Part shown: in pieces, positions 1 through 12,400 of the stretch
Layout of the letters: each line of letters opens with the position of its first letter
How positions within the stretch are numbered: position 1 is the first letter of the stretch
NCBI RefSeq assembly: GCF_024586455.1
Contig: NC_065920.1
Span: forward strand, 49,497,824 to 49,561,823
Length of the DNA: 64,000 nt
Origin: Bactrocera neohumeralis
Lineage: Eukaryota; Arthropoda; Insecta; Diptera; Tephritidae
Direction: 5' to 3'
The notes under the pieces: generated by a model
Database searches by the model: none
What the model was told of the DNA's origin: nothing
Seen by the model: the letters and a program-made list of their open reading frames with translations, nothing else
Made by a program: the position numbers and the translations under genes

Positions 1-60
1 CAGCTATGGTCAAACTTACACGATGCCACAGTTCCTTGATGGCTACTTCTTTGTGGTAGT
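1..60 (-). mobile_element. Possible tiny RTE-like linker fragment
   Basis: Read on the minus strand, about ten residues (AIKELWHR) resemble the IRELWHGI stretch seen in the RTE-like copy at 39840-39900. The resemblance is short and the piece is cut by the window edge, so this is weak. Confidence 0.25.
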
Positions 61-2460
61 AAATATGGTATTAACACTCCTATAACATACCGTCCTAACC
101 TACAACGACTTAACTTCATTGCAAAAAACATTACATCTGCTGACGTCGCTTGAGTTCATCTGCAGTGATCTACAGAAAGTATAAACTTCCTATCTTCTTA
201 TTTGCTGAAAATAGTGGTCTGAACTCTACATTTTAGATATTTTTTTAGTAAAAAAGATACAAAACGAACTTCCTTATTATTATGAAAGTCCATAAACTCT
301 TCAATGTATGACTTTAAATACAGAAAAAATCAGAAGGCTTTTGGTAGGGAATACAGTGTACATGCTTCAGGTCGGCAGTTACGAAGGAATCGAAAAAAAT
401 GTATTGGAAAACGAGTCCAGTGCGATCGTAAATGATTTAATTGACTCAGGCATTCAGGCAATTTGAAAATTGTAATTATACGAACACCACTAGTTGAGAT
501 CATGTAAACGAGTGAATGAATCGTTTCCACGACAGTTGGGTTTGTAGTACTGGAAATTCGGCAGTATTCGTCCCACTCACTTCAGGAATATCCGCCGTTA
601 CAACAACAACTATGAACAAAGATACTCAGGTGCAACAAAATGCCAAACATTTGCGGTATTCATTTTCATTACAGAACCTTTGCCCTCTGAGGAGAGGAAC
701 CACAGGTAAGATAAAGCAGCATAGTGCTAATGCTAGAAATGAGCTGAAGATGATGAGCTTTGGGTCATAATTTTTCTGAGTGACACTGTTCAAGCGGTAT
801 TTAACGATTTTCTCAGTAATGCCCTCTCACATGGGAAATTGAACCGAAGGAGTATTATTAAATTACAAATATTAGGAGTACTCCAATACCATTTTAATTT
901 GATTTGAGTATCTGCAGAGCGTAAATAATTTTACTTAGTGAAAGTGTCTACCTTGCTTGCGATTAGACGTACATTTGCCTCAGCCTTACAAAACCAAAAA
1001 CTATCAAATCAATTGGCAGTGAAAATTGAGAGCTAATGATTTGTATGCTTGTAAGTTTGGAGTACGAAGTTTTGGAGGACTGCTGTGCGATATTTCGAAA
1101 TATTTATTATGTCTAATGTAGTTTCAATTAACTAGTCTTTTCGGTTGTTGAGTTACGAGGTCTAAAATTATTTAAAAAATCGTATCACTGTCTCTCTTAT
1201 TTCTCACGCTCACATTTCACCAATGGCTTGTAATAGCTATCATACCCATATTGTATTATATAAGAGCACTCCTATTTGTAAGGTTAAACGATGCACTTGA
1301 CTTGACATTTTTACCGCTGCTTGGTTTACCATGTCATGCTTGGATGCAAATGAATGGGAATAAAAAAAATCTCACAGACCTTTTTACACACCAATATGTA
1401 TAAAAATTGTGCATATGGGAAGAGAAGTCAAGCAAAAGTGACAGCGAGTTTTGTAAATGACAGAAACAAATGTGCGAGAAGCACACACGTGAAAAGGATA
1501 TGAAGTGACACGCGCATACCCACCAGGAGAGAAGAGCGAGAGGTGGCGAAAGAAAGGTTTGCAAACGACTTCAAAGTGTTAGCGGATGCTTGAGCGCATT
1601 TACTGGAAAAAAGAGTAAAAACACTTCAGCTCTTTTACTTATAATGCAAAAAAGTACACTTCCGTATCCTCGAAAAACTTGTGGTTCTCATATCCGTTAC
1701 TCTCGCATTAGCTAATCTCTCGGGCATAATTTGGAAAACTAGCAATTTTTTCTTACTCAGCGACATTAAATCACAAGGAAAGGAAACTTCAAGTAGCGCG
1801 ACATTTAAGAAGTTGAAGGTGCTACTTCTACGCTAACGGATGTGTGCCTAGGAACTTAGGTACTTACGCATGCACTTAAGTGTTTCGTTATCAGCAACCA
1901 CATGGGTAGATTGAACTTTTATATGTGTAGCATGTGGTAATCGCACTTCAGCAAATTCAAGTATGTATGCTCATAATATTATAAGTTTAGTATATGTGAG
2001 TATTATAGGTTATTCTGGAAGAGTAACCTTCGTACTGGCTGTGCGGGCACATCACACCCACTTGCATCGTTAACTGTTATGCTCTGTTGCGGTTACAACG
2101 GATCTGCTGGTTCAATGCCGCAGCGGATAATGTCAAGCTAAACTCATTATAATGGCCAAGAGCTTTGTGCATAAGATTGTATGATGTTGGAATAGGAGCA
2201 CATGCACTTACATATATAGGATATTAGATGATCAAAGGAGTGGTACTGTAGTAATAGGTTTGTCAACCGATTTGAACTAGTCAAAAGTGGAGTATTTATA
2301 TCCAGTTAATTTGGTAATCAGTAATGTTAGTTGAAATAACGGTGCGGCAGTTGAAGCTAGTGTTGAAAAAAGAGTTGAAATTTAGCAGGATATGACCCGA
2401 GATATTTACACTGTTGTTAGGCTAAACTGAAACAACTCGTAGTACCACTTCCGTGCCTGC
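61..2460. other. Intronic sequence, no recognisable gene
   Basis: AT-rich sequence with only short chance frames. I see no transposon similarity, splice-bounded exon or structured repeat here. Confidence 0.5.
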
Positions 2461-2464
2461 CATT

Positions 2465-3165
2465 AGTTCTGCTTTCTCCAGACTGGATAAGAAGGCGCAG
2501 CGTATGACTCTGGTTTTAAACGAGGACAAGGCGGAATAGCATTTGTCATCAAAAAAAAAAAAACAGCCGTCGCACTCGCGACTTAGCTCCGACGTCACTG
2601 TTGACAGTCATAACTTTGAAGTTGTAGATAATATCGCCTATCTTGATACCAGTATTAACACCAACAACAATGTCAGCTTCGAATTCCAACGCAAAAACTC
2701 TTGCCAACAGGCGCTACTTTGGACTGAGTGGGCAATTGAGAAGTATAGTACTCTCTCCACAAATAAAGACCAAATTCTATAAGACATTATCGCCATTCTG
2801 CTATATGGTAGAGAGGCATGGACGATGACAACATCTGAAGAGTTGGCGTTACAAATTTTCGTGAGAAAGGTTTTGGGGAAGACGTTGAGCTGTCTGAGAT
2901 TTACGACGACATTGACATAGCTCAACGTATTAAAAGACAGCGGCTACGCAGGCTAGGTCATGTAATCAGATTGTATGAAAACACTCCACCTTTGAAAGTA
3001 TTCGGTGCAGTATCCTTTAGGGAAGGCAGACAAAAAAGGACCTGGCTACACTTGGATCCTCCAATCGGCGCCAAATAACGAAAAGAAAGAATGACTGGTA
3101 CGCTGTTGTAAACTCGGCTATAACCGTATAGGCGGTGTCTACGCCAATAAAGATGAAGAATAAGA
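2465..3165 (+). mobile_element. RTE-like (CFDP2-type) retroelement 3' fragment
   Basis: C-terminal end of the reverse transcriptase ORF of a non-LTR element of the kind often annotated in insects as craniofacial development protein 2-like. Pieces include SAFSRLDKKAQ, FEVVDNIAYL, LLYGREAWTM, IKRQRLRRLGHVIR and, near the end, NDWYAVVNSAI. These are spread over different frames, so it is broken by several indels. The 3' end is an AAGATGAAGAATAAG-like short repeat rather than a long poly(A), as expected for RTE. The catalytic half of the RT is missing. Confidence 0.8.
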
Positions 3166-3169
3166 CCCT

Positions 3170-4925
3170 TTCAATACTTGCATCTTCATTTCAGCAACGA
3201 AAAATAATCATCCTATCGAGAACGGGAGCTTGTGCTTTACCTAGTACCAAACGAAGTTGCTCGCTGCAAGTTACAAGGGTAAAATTCAGACCACTTTTGC
3301 CATGGTACGATACCACTTCGACTCTCTACTGTTTCAATACACATTTACATATCGACACAGTTGCCCGCACCCATTCATGCATGCAGCCTTTCACGTTCAT
3401 CCTGCGCGCCAGCGTATCAATGTGTTCGCCATGCGGTTGGTCGTGTGAAAATGGCTTTTATTGAGTTGTGGTGAGGATAAACACCGCAGTTTAAAACGAG
3501 GTACACACACACTTTCACACATACTAGCAAGCATATATGCTAACGGTTATATAAACTAACTAAGTGCTGTACAGCCATCTCAAAGCCTAGTGTTGCTCTT
3601 GTGCGCCTCAAGTGCGGCAAGTTTGGTCTCGAGCAGCCATTGATGAGGGTGTCTCTTTTTAAAGTGTGTTGCCATATCGAGATTAGTAAGCATATTAAGT
3701 GCAAGTTTGCTAAGATTTCCATATCGTGCCACTAACTAACGCATAAGCTGTATGGAGTTGCGCTGTGGCGCTGGCAAGTTTATAAAGTGGTTTAAGCGCT
3801 GGGGTCACGCAAGTTTCTGCGTTTAGACCAGCATAATTTGTCAAGTGTTTAAAAGTAATTTGACAAGTTTTAATTGAAAATGATTTCCGAGAAAGTTTGC
3901 TGATATGCGTGTGGGCTGAATTTAAATTCGTACTTCTTCTGGCTACTGATGCTATGTCATAAGTTCGCTCACACTATCTACTGCTGGAAAGCCTAAAGTG
4001 TTTGCTTAGTATAAGCTTTAGTGTGAGTTAAACTTTTACAAGCATTAATTGCTTTATTTCTTTTAAAGTTGTAAAATAGAGAAGATGATAAAAGGAGCAT
4101 ATGAACTAATTTAAGATTGATATCTATAAAATTCGCTCACTCTCTCTCTCTCTAACCTCAATGAAATTACAAAATTCGTTCCAAAATTTAGATATTGTCG
4201 AGTAGAAGCACGTGGGTTTTTGTTGCTGCTGTGTAGAGAAAAAGAGTTTTCCGAATAATGTTGAGTGACAAATCAGGGGATCAAATTATGCTTGACCAGC
4301 CTTATGTTATACTTACGGTTTCGACAAAACGAATTACAGTTGGATTGACACTATTAAATGAAAAAAGAGAGTCATTATTAAGGTTAAGTTTAATAATAAT
4401 ACTTGAAGTCAGTTATCTTGAAATACAGATCAATATTTCAGAAAAATCTGATTGATTCACAATACTATAAGTCAAGGCGGTTCAAGATCTAACTCACTTG
4501 ACGCTGTTTTGCTCTGAATAACATCAAGTGAATACAGTATTCTTTTAAAGCTATACCCAATAATGGTCATTCAATCATTTCTGCCTGATATTGGCTCGCT
4601 TTTACCTAGCTTGCTTTGCTGAAAATTCCTTAATTGAACTTCATTTTGACTGAAACTAAATAATCTGAACATATAAATTTCTAAAATATGGTTATGGCAT
4701 TAGAAATGGGTAAATTAAGAGCAAGAATATGAAGTTCACGGATGCTGATTTAATGATCTGGAGAAATCTTATTTATGTGAGGTGTTTAACGTAATAGAGT
4801 TCATCAGTAAGACCCTTCTATAACTAAGGGGTCATATGTTAATTAGTGCGTATTCGGAAGCTGTTTGTTTGCGATGCCCAAAATTTGTATGGCTATTTTT
4901 GCTAAAAATTTTATGATTCCAATGG
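3170..4925. other. Intronic sequence with a short CT microsatellite
   Basis: No gene or transposon recognised. A (CT) run lies at about 4138-4154. Frames of up to 109 codons around 3135-3464 show no family resemblance and are treated as chance. Confidence 0.5.
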
Positions 4926-4929
4926 AAAG

Positions 4930-6060
4930 AAGACTGCGGAATCGTACGGGAGCACGGAGTCATGTGTAGAAGTTCATGCAAGTGAGGAACGTTTGAAGGC
5001 GAGCTAAAGTGAGAAGGCGAAACATCTCTCCTCAGGGTTGTGACATCACTGTCGCCTAAGAAGTGCGATGTACGGGCTAAGGACTGAGACGAGTAAGTCA
5101 TTATGGAATTTACTACAGTGGCCATATGAAGGAGTGCAAATTCGGTGTGGCCTTCGTGGTGGAAGAGAGACTCCGTCGTCACCAATAAGAGCTGCCGCCG
5201 AGAAGGTTTTTTTGTACAACGGTCGGTAAATTCAGCCTCCATGATGATTTTGGGGAATCTACTTAATCACGAAGATAAGTGTTTGAGTGGATCAAGGCCT
5301 TTAGTGAAGGTCGTGAAATCATCAAAACCTTCCCTCAGGCCCGCCGTCCATCTAACTATGTTAATGACCATAATAATCATAGATATAGCAACGATTCAAA
5401 CATCTTTAATGCATCGATTCAACACAATTTGGTTGCTGTTGTGGGTATGAAGCGTGACAATGCTAGACTCCTACCAAAAGAACTGAATCTTTAGAAAAAA
5501 CGACGAAGCTGAATTCATAAAATGCAAAATGTGACGACACGTGGGTTTGAGAATGTGATGGCAAAACTGTTTATCAATCCATGATTTCGACTCGGACCAC
5601 TACTTTTTGGAGCCAAGATTCGCACCGTCCGCTGGTGCAAAAAAAATGCAAATACAAACAAATACATGGAGGTTCGACGTTGAGAAGTTTTCAATCACAA
5701 AGACAGCCGAACGATTTTGGTACTTGACTTGCATTGCTCTCGAGAGCATTCGTCAACAATTCGGTATAAGAGAACTGTCGACGACATTGACATTTCAAAC
5801 TCATTAAAAGACAGCTGCTACGCTGAAACCATTGTTTCCGGAAAATAAAAAGGAACAGCTAATACGATGACGAGTGCCGTGTCGCAGTGGAGAGAAAAAG
5901 ACTGCTTCCACTCCAACGTTACGATCGACCACAAGAACGTGCTTCGGGATATCCAATTGACGCCACGTAGCGAAAGAAGAAGCGACTGGCGCGCTATTGT
6001 GTAACTCGATAATCGAAAGCGGCCAAATGCGTGAAGAATAAAGATGCTCTGAATAATGCT
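4930..6060 (+). mobile_element. RTE-like retroelement, scrambled, interrupted by mariner
   Basis: The first part (about 4930-5245) encodes decayed exonuclease-endonuclease-phosphatase sequence, clearest as YYSGHMKECKFGVAFVVEE. The endonuclease resumes at about 5583 with DSDHY, the C-terminal EEP motif, then a linker (TNTWRFDVEKF, TAERF, QQFGIREL). It then jumps to a C-terminal IKRQ segment (about 5775-5820), back to linker sequence (5825-5960, homologous to the reverse complement of 39720-39840), and ends with a SDWRAIV-like segment near 5985-6005. The RT core is absent. The order is rearranged, so this is a composite fossil. Confidence 0.75.
5250..5580 (+). mobile_element. Mariner transposase fragment nested in RTE copy
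   Basis: Frame pieces VFEWIKAFSEGREIIKTF, RRPSNYVND, STQHNLVAVVGMKRDNARLL and a GDDTWV-like segment follow the order of a mariner transposase: second helix-turn-helix, linker and first catalytic region. Internal parts are missing and there are stops. It lies between the two halves of an RTE endonuclease, which indicates insertion into that element. No terminal inverted repeats identified. Confidence 0.75.
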
Positions 6061-6179
6061 GGCCTTGTCGTTATTGTGTAATGCTGAAAATTCTATTTTC
6101 AAAAAAATGTAGTTCATATACTCATTTAATAAACCTTTCAAGACTGAGTATATACATCCGATCTTTAGAAAACCCCAAA

Positions 6180-7015
6180 ATAAGTGATCTTTTCAACGAC
6201 CGATGCCCAGAGCATACTAAATTAAGATTCTGACTGCCAATAACCCCAAAAATTTAGGTGTGACTTTCGACAGTCTATGTTCTTTCACTCCTCCTTCGAT
6301 CGCGATAATCGCCAAAGCACAGAGCCGCAACAAAGTCCTCAAGTAGCTAGCAGCACATGAAGAAAGGACAAAGAAACTTTGTTGGAAACTTATAAGGCAA
6401 TCGGTCGGTCGGTCTTTAACTACGCCGCATCAATACGGTCGCCTGAATGTAGGGAAACGCCGACGAGAAAGCTCCAAACTTATCAAAACGCTGCACTTCA
6501 AACAACGACAGGATGCCTCTTCAAGTTCCTCTACAAGTATAGGCAGTTCTTGCTTGGGTACTTTCGCAGAAATCATCCCTGCAGTCACCATCTTGGTGCG
6601 GAACCGCTTCCTAGGAGCATCGAGAATACGCCGACCAGTCTTCGAACGCTACTAACTTTCAACAAGCACTAACCGCTATTCGCAGGCTCTACTTAACACC
6701 TTCACCGACTCCCTCTCAGTGAATGGCGTACTTGGAGTCAAACCACTACAACGTTGCAGACGAAGAGCTCGAGTTGCCATGAGAAACAAGAGTGACCAGA
6801 GTCAACGAGAGTGCGCAGCTTCATTCTGGAGACTGTAGCAGGTTAAACTCTTACTTATCCACAATAGACCCTGACATACATATCTAATATATATCCAGCG
6901 TGCAATGAGTCTTCAAATGACACTGGCCACCTCTTTGCATGCTCTGCTAACCCTACTCATCTGACAGCACGTTTCCTGGGGCTGCCGTTGGACGACGTCG
7001 ATGACAACTAATATA
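6180..7015 (+). mobile_element. Jockey-like retroelement RT C-terminal fragment
   Basis: Contains TYKAIGRSVFNYAASIRSP, KLQTYQNAALQTTTGCL and, further on, SNIYPACNESSNDTGHLF and TARFLGLPLDDVDDN. These match the order of the C-terminal part of jockey-clade reverse transcriptase ORFs common in flies, including the terminal CxxC-type segment. Upstream, NPKNLGVTFDS is also typical. One 97-codon open stretch runs 6379-6672; the rest is frameshifted. 5' truncated. Confidence 0.8.
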
Positions 7016-7286
7016 ATCTTTACCATCCTAACGAGGATTAGGTACTCGTTACAACAAAAACAATGCGTCAATGGCTTCATTGGACCCATTTTATACTTAC
7101 AACTTCTAGCACGAGGCATCCAAATTTTTCGAATGGACGTGGTGTTATTAAAAATACAGAAAGATCAATGTGGATATTATGCTGAGCTTTTAGTCTTATT
7201 TGGCCTAGACTTGCAACAAACGTGATAGTTACTGAAGTCCAAGAAATGCATTTTTGCTAAGATAATGTAATATACCAAGGATAGAT

Positions 7287-7448
7287 AATAACTAGTGTTC
7301 CCACATATTAATTGGAACTGTTGCTCATTTTTCAAAGACTATCGAGCGTATTGTGTGAAAGATTAAAGCTCAACAAACTTGGTTATTTTTCGATTCAATA
7401 ACTAGTACACACACCACCTTTCTTCCACATATTAATTAGAACTGTTAG
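7287..7448. repeat. Short direct repeat pair
   Basis: The pattern ATAACTAGT followed by CCACATATTAATTNGAACTG occurs at about 7289-7320 and again at about 7399-7445, with a small insertion in the second copy. Confidence 0.7.
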
Positions 7449-7500
7449 AAATAGTAGGTAATTCCAATTTTTTCTAAAGAATGACTTTCATATAAAAGTG

Positions 7501-7680
7501 AAATTTTGGACAAAGGAACTGTAGCCCCTCTTAGATATTTCTGTCGGTTACTAAAAGTAAATCCGTTGGAAGGACCAAGTGGAGAAGGACGGCTTCGCAA
7601 TTAAGTAAAGAAAAAATAAAAAATGAAACTTTGGTCAAAGGAACTGTAGCCCCTCTTAGATATTCCTGTCGGTTACTAAT
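7501..7680. repeat. Direct repeat of about 53 bp
   Basis: Two nearly identical units at about 7501-7554 and 7627-7679 share AAAGGAACTGTAGCCCCTCT and CTGTCGGTTACTAA. The start-to-start distance is about 126 bp. Origin unknown; possibly a terminal piece of an unidentified element. Confidence 0.8.
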
Positions 7681-7689
7681 TAAGAAAAT

Positions 7690-8655
7690 ATTTCAAACGA
7701 TGACGGCTTCAATAAAAATCTGAACAACCAGCCCGAATGCGCCATTTAATTATCTATTTATGCTGTGGCATGCAACACAATCCAATTTATTTCGTTGAGC
7801 AATATTTGAGTGACAACCAAGAAGCCACAAAAAGTAACTTTTCAACCGGAAACGCAGCACTATCGACGCCTTTTAATTGTGATCAACTCCCACAATAACA
7901 ATTGAGTGGAAACTTTGTGCACACAGCAAACAACAACAACAGGTAATTTTATATTTTGTCTGTACTAAGTGCTATATACTATATATTCGTATATATACAT
8001 TATATAGTATGCACGCTATTGACCTTTATTTTGGCAACAATAAAGTCCAGCAAAAGAAGAACTTTCAGTCATCTTAAAAGTAATTTGTGGCAACTAATAG
8101 CTTCAAAATTGTGAAAGTTTACAAGGCGCATGTGGCATGCACATACAACTCGCTTCACATATTAGGGTATTGTTCAAGATTCTTTGGGGTCTCTAAACTG
8201 AGTTACACTATTAAAGCTTAGTACTCTAAGAAGGTTAAAGTGGTTATTTAGCTATCAAAAATAGGGTTACCTTCTTCAGCCTTGCTGTCTGTAGACGTCG
8301 CTCTCAAAGCAGTTTTGTTTTGACCGAGTTTGGAAGCGGACAGGTCTGCGGATTTTAGAACAACTCTAAGAAGAAATATCGGTCGATGGTTGGATTGTTA
8401 TTTTTGGAACGGAAAGCGCATTTGAGAGCTTCAATATGGTCCTATGTCGGTTTTTGTTAAGCTTCGTCCAAGTATCACGACAATGAAACAAAAATTCATT
8501 ATCTCGTATTTGTCGATTGGCCGACTGAAAGTTCGCGAGATAACTGAAGCAGTGTGCATCTGAAAACATCTGTATGAAATATTGGCTGCTGCAGACTAAA
8601 GCTTGCAGACAAAAAGCGCCACTTCACTTCTATGTTTTAAACTGTTTAAGGATCC
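7690..8655. other. Intronic sequence, nothing recognised
   Basis: AT-rich, with an ATATAGTATATAC-like stretch near 7970-8010. A weak transposase-like string around 8500-8560 was not convincing. Confidence 0.45.
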
Positions 8656-8659
8656 ATCC

Positions 8660-9280
8660 AGGTAGCCGTAGGTAAACTGCTTCAAAGTGCAGTGAATTTC
8701 ACGTGGTGGTGCATTCCCTTCGATAGTAAAGCCGCAATACTAGACTTAAGCTTACTGACAGTGCGTTCTGAGCAAGTCAACGATTGTATTACCTCCTCAG
8801 AAATAGCATCAAGCTACTTCCTTATTAGAGTTGTTTGCGGCAAGATCATAGCGGGAATCTAGAAACATCATACTAGAAACGAGTCAGTATTCCTATGTCT
8901 CGTTGCATTTGGCACTGGATCAATTGGCTTGTAAGCTTAGCGCGCGTTGGTCAGCTACTAGCACATGTGGAGTTGCGAAATAGTTTTAGACTAGTTTGGA
9001 ACATAAGTGATAATTGAATTGCTCAGTTTAAGCAAGATTCACTAAGCCGCAATTGTGAGAAATTTTTCTTCTTCACCGTGCAGCTTTCGCTACAGGTTTT
9101 GATATCTCGACAGTTAAATCTTCGCCAAAACAGACGAATTGACGGTAATAGACATTAGCTGTCTCAAGAAATTAAGGACAGGCTCAAGGCGCTTCATCGA
9201 GTTATGAGAGACCTGTTGATCCTAAATTAGGAGTTCGCCGTATCACAAATAACTGGCATTGTCAGATGTCCAACAGGCTC
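8660..9280 (+). mobile_element. Jockey-type retroelement RNase H remnant
   Basis: FDSKAAILDLSLLTVRSEQV followed by NDCITSSEIASSYF matches the RNase H core (catalytic Asp in DSKAA) of jockey-type elements. Downstream, ARWSATSTCGVAK (about 8940-8980) and ITGHCQM (about 9250-9275) match the post-RNase H and GHC zinc-binding region. Stops and frameshifts throughout. Confidence 0.6.
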
Positions 9281-9284
9281 TTTG

Positions 9285-11620
9285 GCTTTTAAAGACTCCT
9301 GTCACTTGGACTGGTCAGTTTATCTAACCTACGGGCAATCCAAAGAAGTCTTGACACTGTCAACGAAACATTGATCCACTGGTACAATTTAGATACCAAA
9401 GAATAGCCGAAATATTGGACTTCACTTAGAGTACCTGCACCAAGGAACGCAAAGACTGCACCTTTAGTAGGAAATGTGATTGCCGGAAAGGAAAAATGGT
9501 CACAGAGTTTTTTAAATCGATGCACCGCAAAAAAAAGAGCATCATGTGGCATATAAAAAGTGTATAAAAATTGGTCCGTGGCCCAAATTTATTTGTAGTA
9601 TGCTAGACCGAATTTTGGTACTCAAAAAAAGTATATCTTCTTAATCTTGAGTCTCCAAAATGATCTCGGGGCTTTGATCTCTGTGCTGATAGGGTTCAAA
9701 TATATAGGTATTTCATATCTTCGACTTCGTGCTCTCTAACACTGTTTGAGTTTAAGGAAAAGTGGTGTAAAAATCTACTTTTTACCTTGAAGAACCACCC
9801 TAAGGCGTGCAACTATGCTTACACACATGACACTTTAACTCGAACGTGGTCGACAAACTTCAGTAAGTGATGAAAAAGCGCAAAATTGTTGAAAATGTCG
9901 AAATTGTAAAAGATGTTGGGCCAACAGATTGCTGGCTTAATTAGAAAATGTTTTGTATTCCAGCTCCGCCGAGAAATTAACCTTCATGCTGATGAAATTT
10001 ATATGGCAGCCTTGCCATGGAGACCATTCACTCAAGTATTTGTGCAAATAAAGTGTATGTGTGTGTGTGTTCCATCATACCACTCGAACATATGCAACAC
10101 TTTGCCACACAAACTTCTTCCGTGTTGTTGTTGTTGTTGTGAAAACTTCATAACCTCAAGACTTTCAAACACGCTTTCCCCAACCACACATGCAACATAA
10201 GTACATACACACTCATATATGAATGCATGTTGGCGCCTGCGAACACCCACCGGATGCCGTCGGCACTTTATGTCGCAGCAGCTCGGCAATATGAGCAGGT
10301 GCTACATTAATGACACCTCAACATCAATGACATCAATGGCGTGAGACACATTAAATGCACTTGCAACAACACTTCAACACATACGTGTACACTGACAACA
10401 ACATTTTGCCGCAGGCAGATGTGACAAAATTATGCGACCCTGCCACGACAAGGACCGGGAAGCGCTTGCCGTCGCCCACGGCAAGATAGGTAAGTTGCGG
10501 TAGCGCTGATAGTTAGTAGTTGCAAGGAAGTCACTAAAGTTGAAGCAGCAAAATGAACAGCCGAAAAAGAGAAGAAAAATGTGGCTGAGAAACAAGAGTA
10601 GAGGTTATGAAAGGCGATGGCTGTTGAAGACGATGCATCAACTGTTGTGTCAAGTGATTGTGAAGACCAGTATGTGGAGTTTGCAGCGGAGATGCAAGAC
10701 ATAAGAATGAAATTGGTACAGTTATGTTTGTATGCAGCTTTACGAGCTGACATTGCCGTGTAATCGTAAACTTTAAGCGAAATTACTCGCTATTAAGATG
10801 AGAGGGATAATGCCAGTCTTTTGAGGCGGAGTAAGTCACTATAAAATTATTTGTGAGTTGAAGTTATCAAACAGGTATGAGCCGAGCCTAAAATATTTTT
10901 TTTTTTTTTTTTTGTAATTTTAAATGAAATCCGCATATATGTATTTTTAAGAAACCAGTGGCAGTTGACAATACCTTATTCCTTCAAAGATCATTTCATC
11001 GGTATCCTAATACTGTTTCTCTGAAGGCGTAGAGTTTCCTTCGACCTTGAAAACTTTTGAAAGTGGCTTTAAACAGTGGTTAGGAGAATGTTCTGTCATC
11101 TTCGAGAGTATGAGGAAATATGATGTACCAGCAGGGTTTCTCAATAACTCCTGCATCGTCCAATCATTATGGCTTGGTTGGAAAAAGCTCAAGAGGGCAG
11201 ATGTTGATTGTGATTATTATACTATTTTAAGTAAATCTGAATAATCGTTGACATCATTCACAAACTCCTGTGCGAAGCTGAGAACTCAGCAATTTTGAAA
11301 CGAACTTCTCTGCAACTTCTCCATGACAATTTTCTTCATTTTCGAAACATTTTTGTCAGGTTTTCCCTCGCCTCTCACAAACAGAATAAATATGTTATGT
11401 ATATAGTTGAAACTGATCAGTTCGAGATGAGGGCAGAAACATAACAAAATAATAAAATCGGTAATGGAATGTACGTAGCCAGCGAAATTTGAAAGTTCAC
11501 CTTCGTTTTTTAACAGATCTCGTATATTATGACTGATATCTTGACATGAAAGGCAGAAAGGGACGAACTATTTTTTTTTTTGCTTTTGAACGGATCAAAT
11601 CCGGTTAAAGACGGTTAGAT
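9285..11620. other. Intronic sequence with simple repeats
   Basis: Holds a GT run (about 10052-10070), (GTT) repeats (10123-10140) and an 18-T run (10896-10913). A 65-codon plus frame at 11047-11244 (SGFKQWLGECSVIFES, VPAGFLNNSCIVQSL) looks more protein-like than its surroundings but I cannot assign it to a family. Other frames of up to 107 codons look like chance. Confidence 0.4.
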
Positions 11621-11624
11621 AGGT

Positions 11625-12400
11625 AGGAGTGCAACCCAGCAATATTTCGGGCTCAATTAGCACTAGCTGTGCCATTGCGATGCACTAGCCGTAGACATTT
11701 TTATTATTACTATCACGTTTCACCTTCTCGTTCAAACCATTTTGTGGTATCAGTGAAGCAACTAATGTCCGATATACTTTTTGTGGACAGCCATTCAAGG
11801 TTTGGTGCGTGGTGGATTCCAAGTGTTCTGTGTCGGATTTGCGATAGGCCTGCGCATCCCATAGAAAGCGAAAATTGTTTCCTTATTCCCTACTAGGTCG
11901 CAGCCTCTGCAGATGTTGTTGTAGGGCATACCCATTTTGGACGCATGTTCTGCAAATGGCCAATGCCCTGTTATGAGTAGCAGTTAGTTTGTAGATACTT
12001 TTTCTGAACCTATTTAATAAGTTAGTTAGGTTCTTTTCTTGTCATATATTGGCCATATCTGTTTAGTTATATTGCAGTTTGTTATATTTTTCCATATGCT
12101 ATTTGCTAATTGTTGAAATTATACATTGAGCTCTCTCCTGATCGACCTAGTGGGATTGGTATTAACTCTGCCTCGGTTTCGTTTCGTTACCGAAAATGTT
12201 CCTGTGGCCGGGAACTCAGATCAAGTCTATGTGGAACTTGTCTTCTAGTAAGCTCAGTGCCTTCCTGCAGTTAAGGACTATGTTGGAAGCCTTCTCTATG
12301 CCCAGTACTTTCGCTTGGAAGATATCCAAATCATTGGAATATACTGCCGAGTCCATTTTGAATCCGTCCTGAGTTGGTATCTTCCTCTCCTCTTATGCCC
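11625..12400 (-). mobile_element. Non-LTR retroelement RNase H region, copy 1
   Basis: Homologous along its length to the better preserved copy at 45395-46228, for example at the shared plus-strand string GGCATACCCATTTTGGA. The minus strand would encode the RNase H domain and the downstream GHWPFGEH and Cys-rich segment of a jockey/I/Loa-type element, but the frame is heavily broken and the central part is partly deleted. Confidence 0.75.

Noticed and set aside
1..60. Possible exon ending at the GTAAGT complement near 14-19
   Set aside because: The adjoining codons (KELWHR) look like retroelement linker sequence, not receptor exon 4, and no acceptor is evident.
1200..1260. Candidate alternative exon 3 (CTCAC donor followed by ATTACAAG-like codons)
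   Set aside because: The DEKNQ part is absent, the reading frame has a stop before the donor and there is no good acceptor.
4832..5242. 136-codon minus frame
   Set aside because: It is the mirror of the plus-strand RTE endonuclease fragment at 4930-5245.
10430..10753. 107-codon minus frame in a less AT-rich patch
   Set aside because: Ser/Ala/Phe-rich low-complexity translation without motifs.
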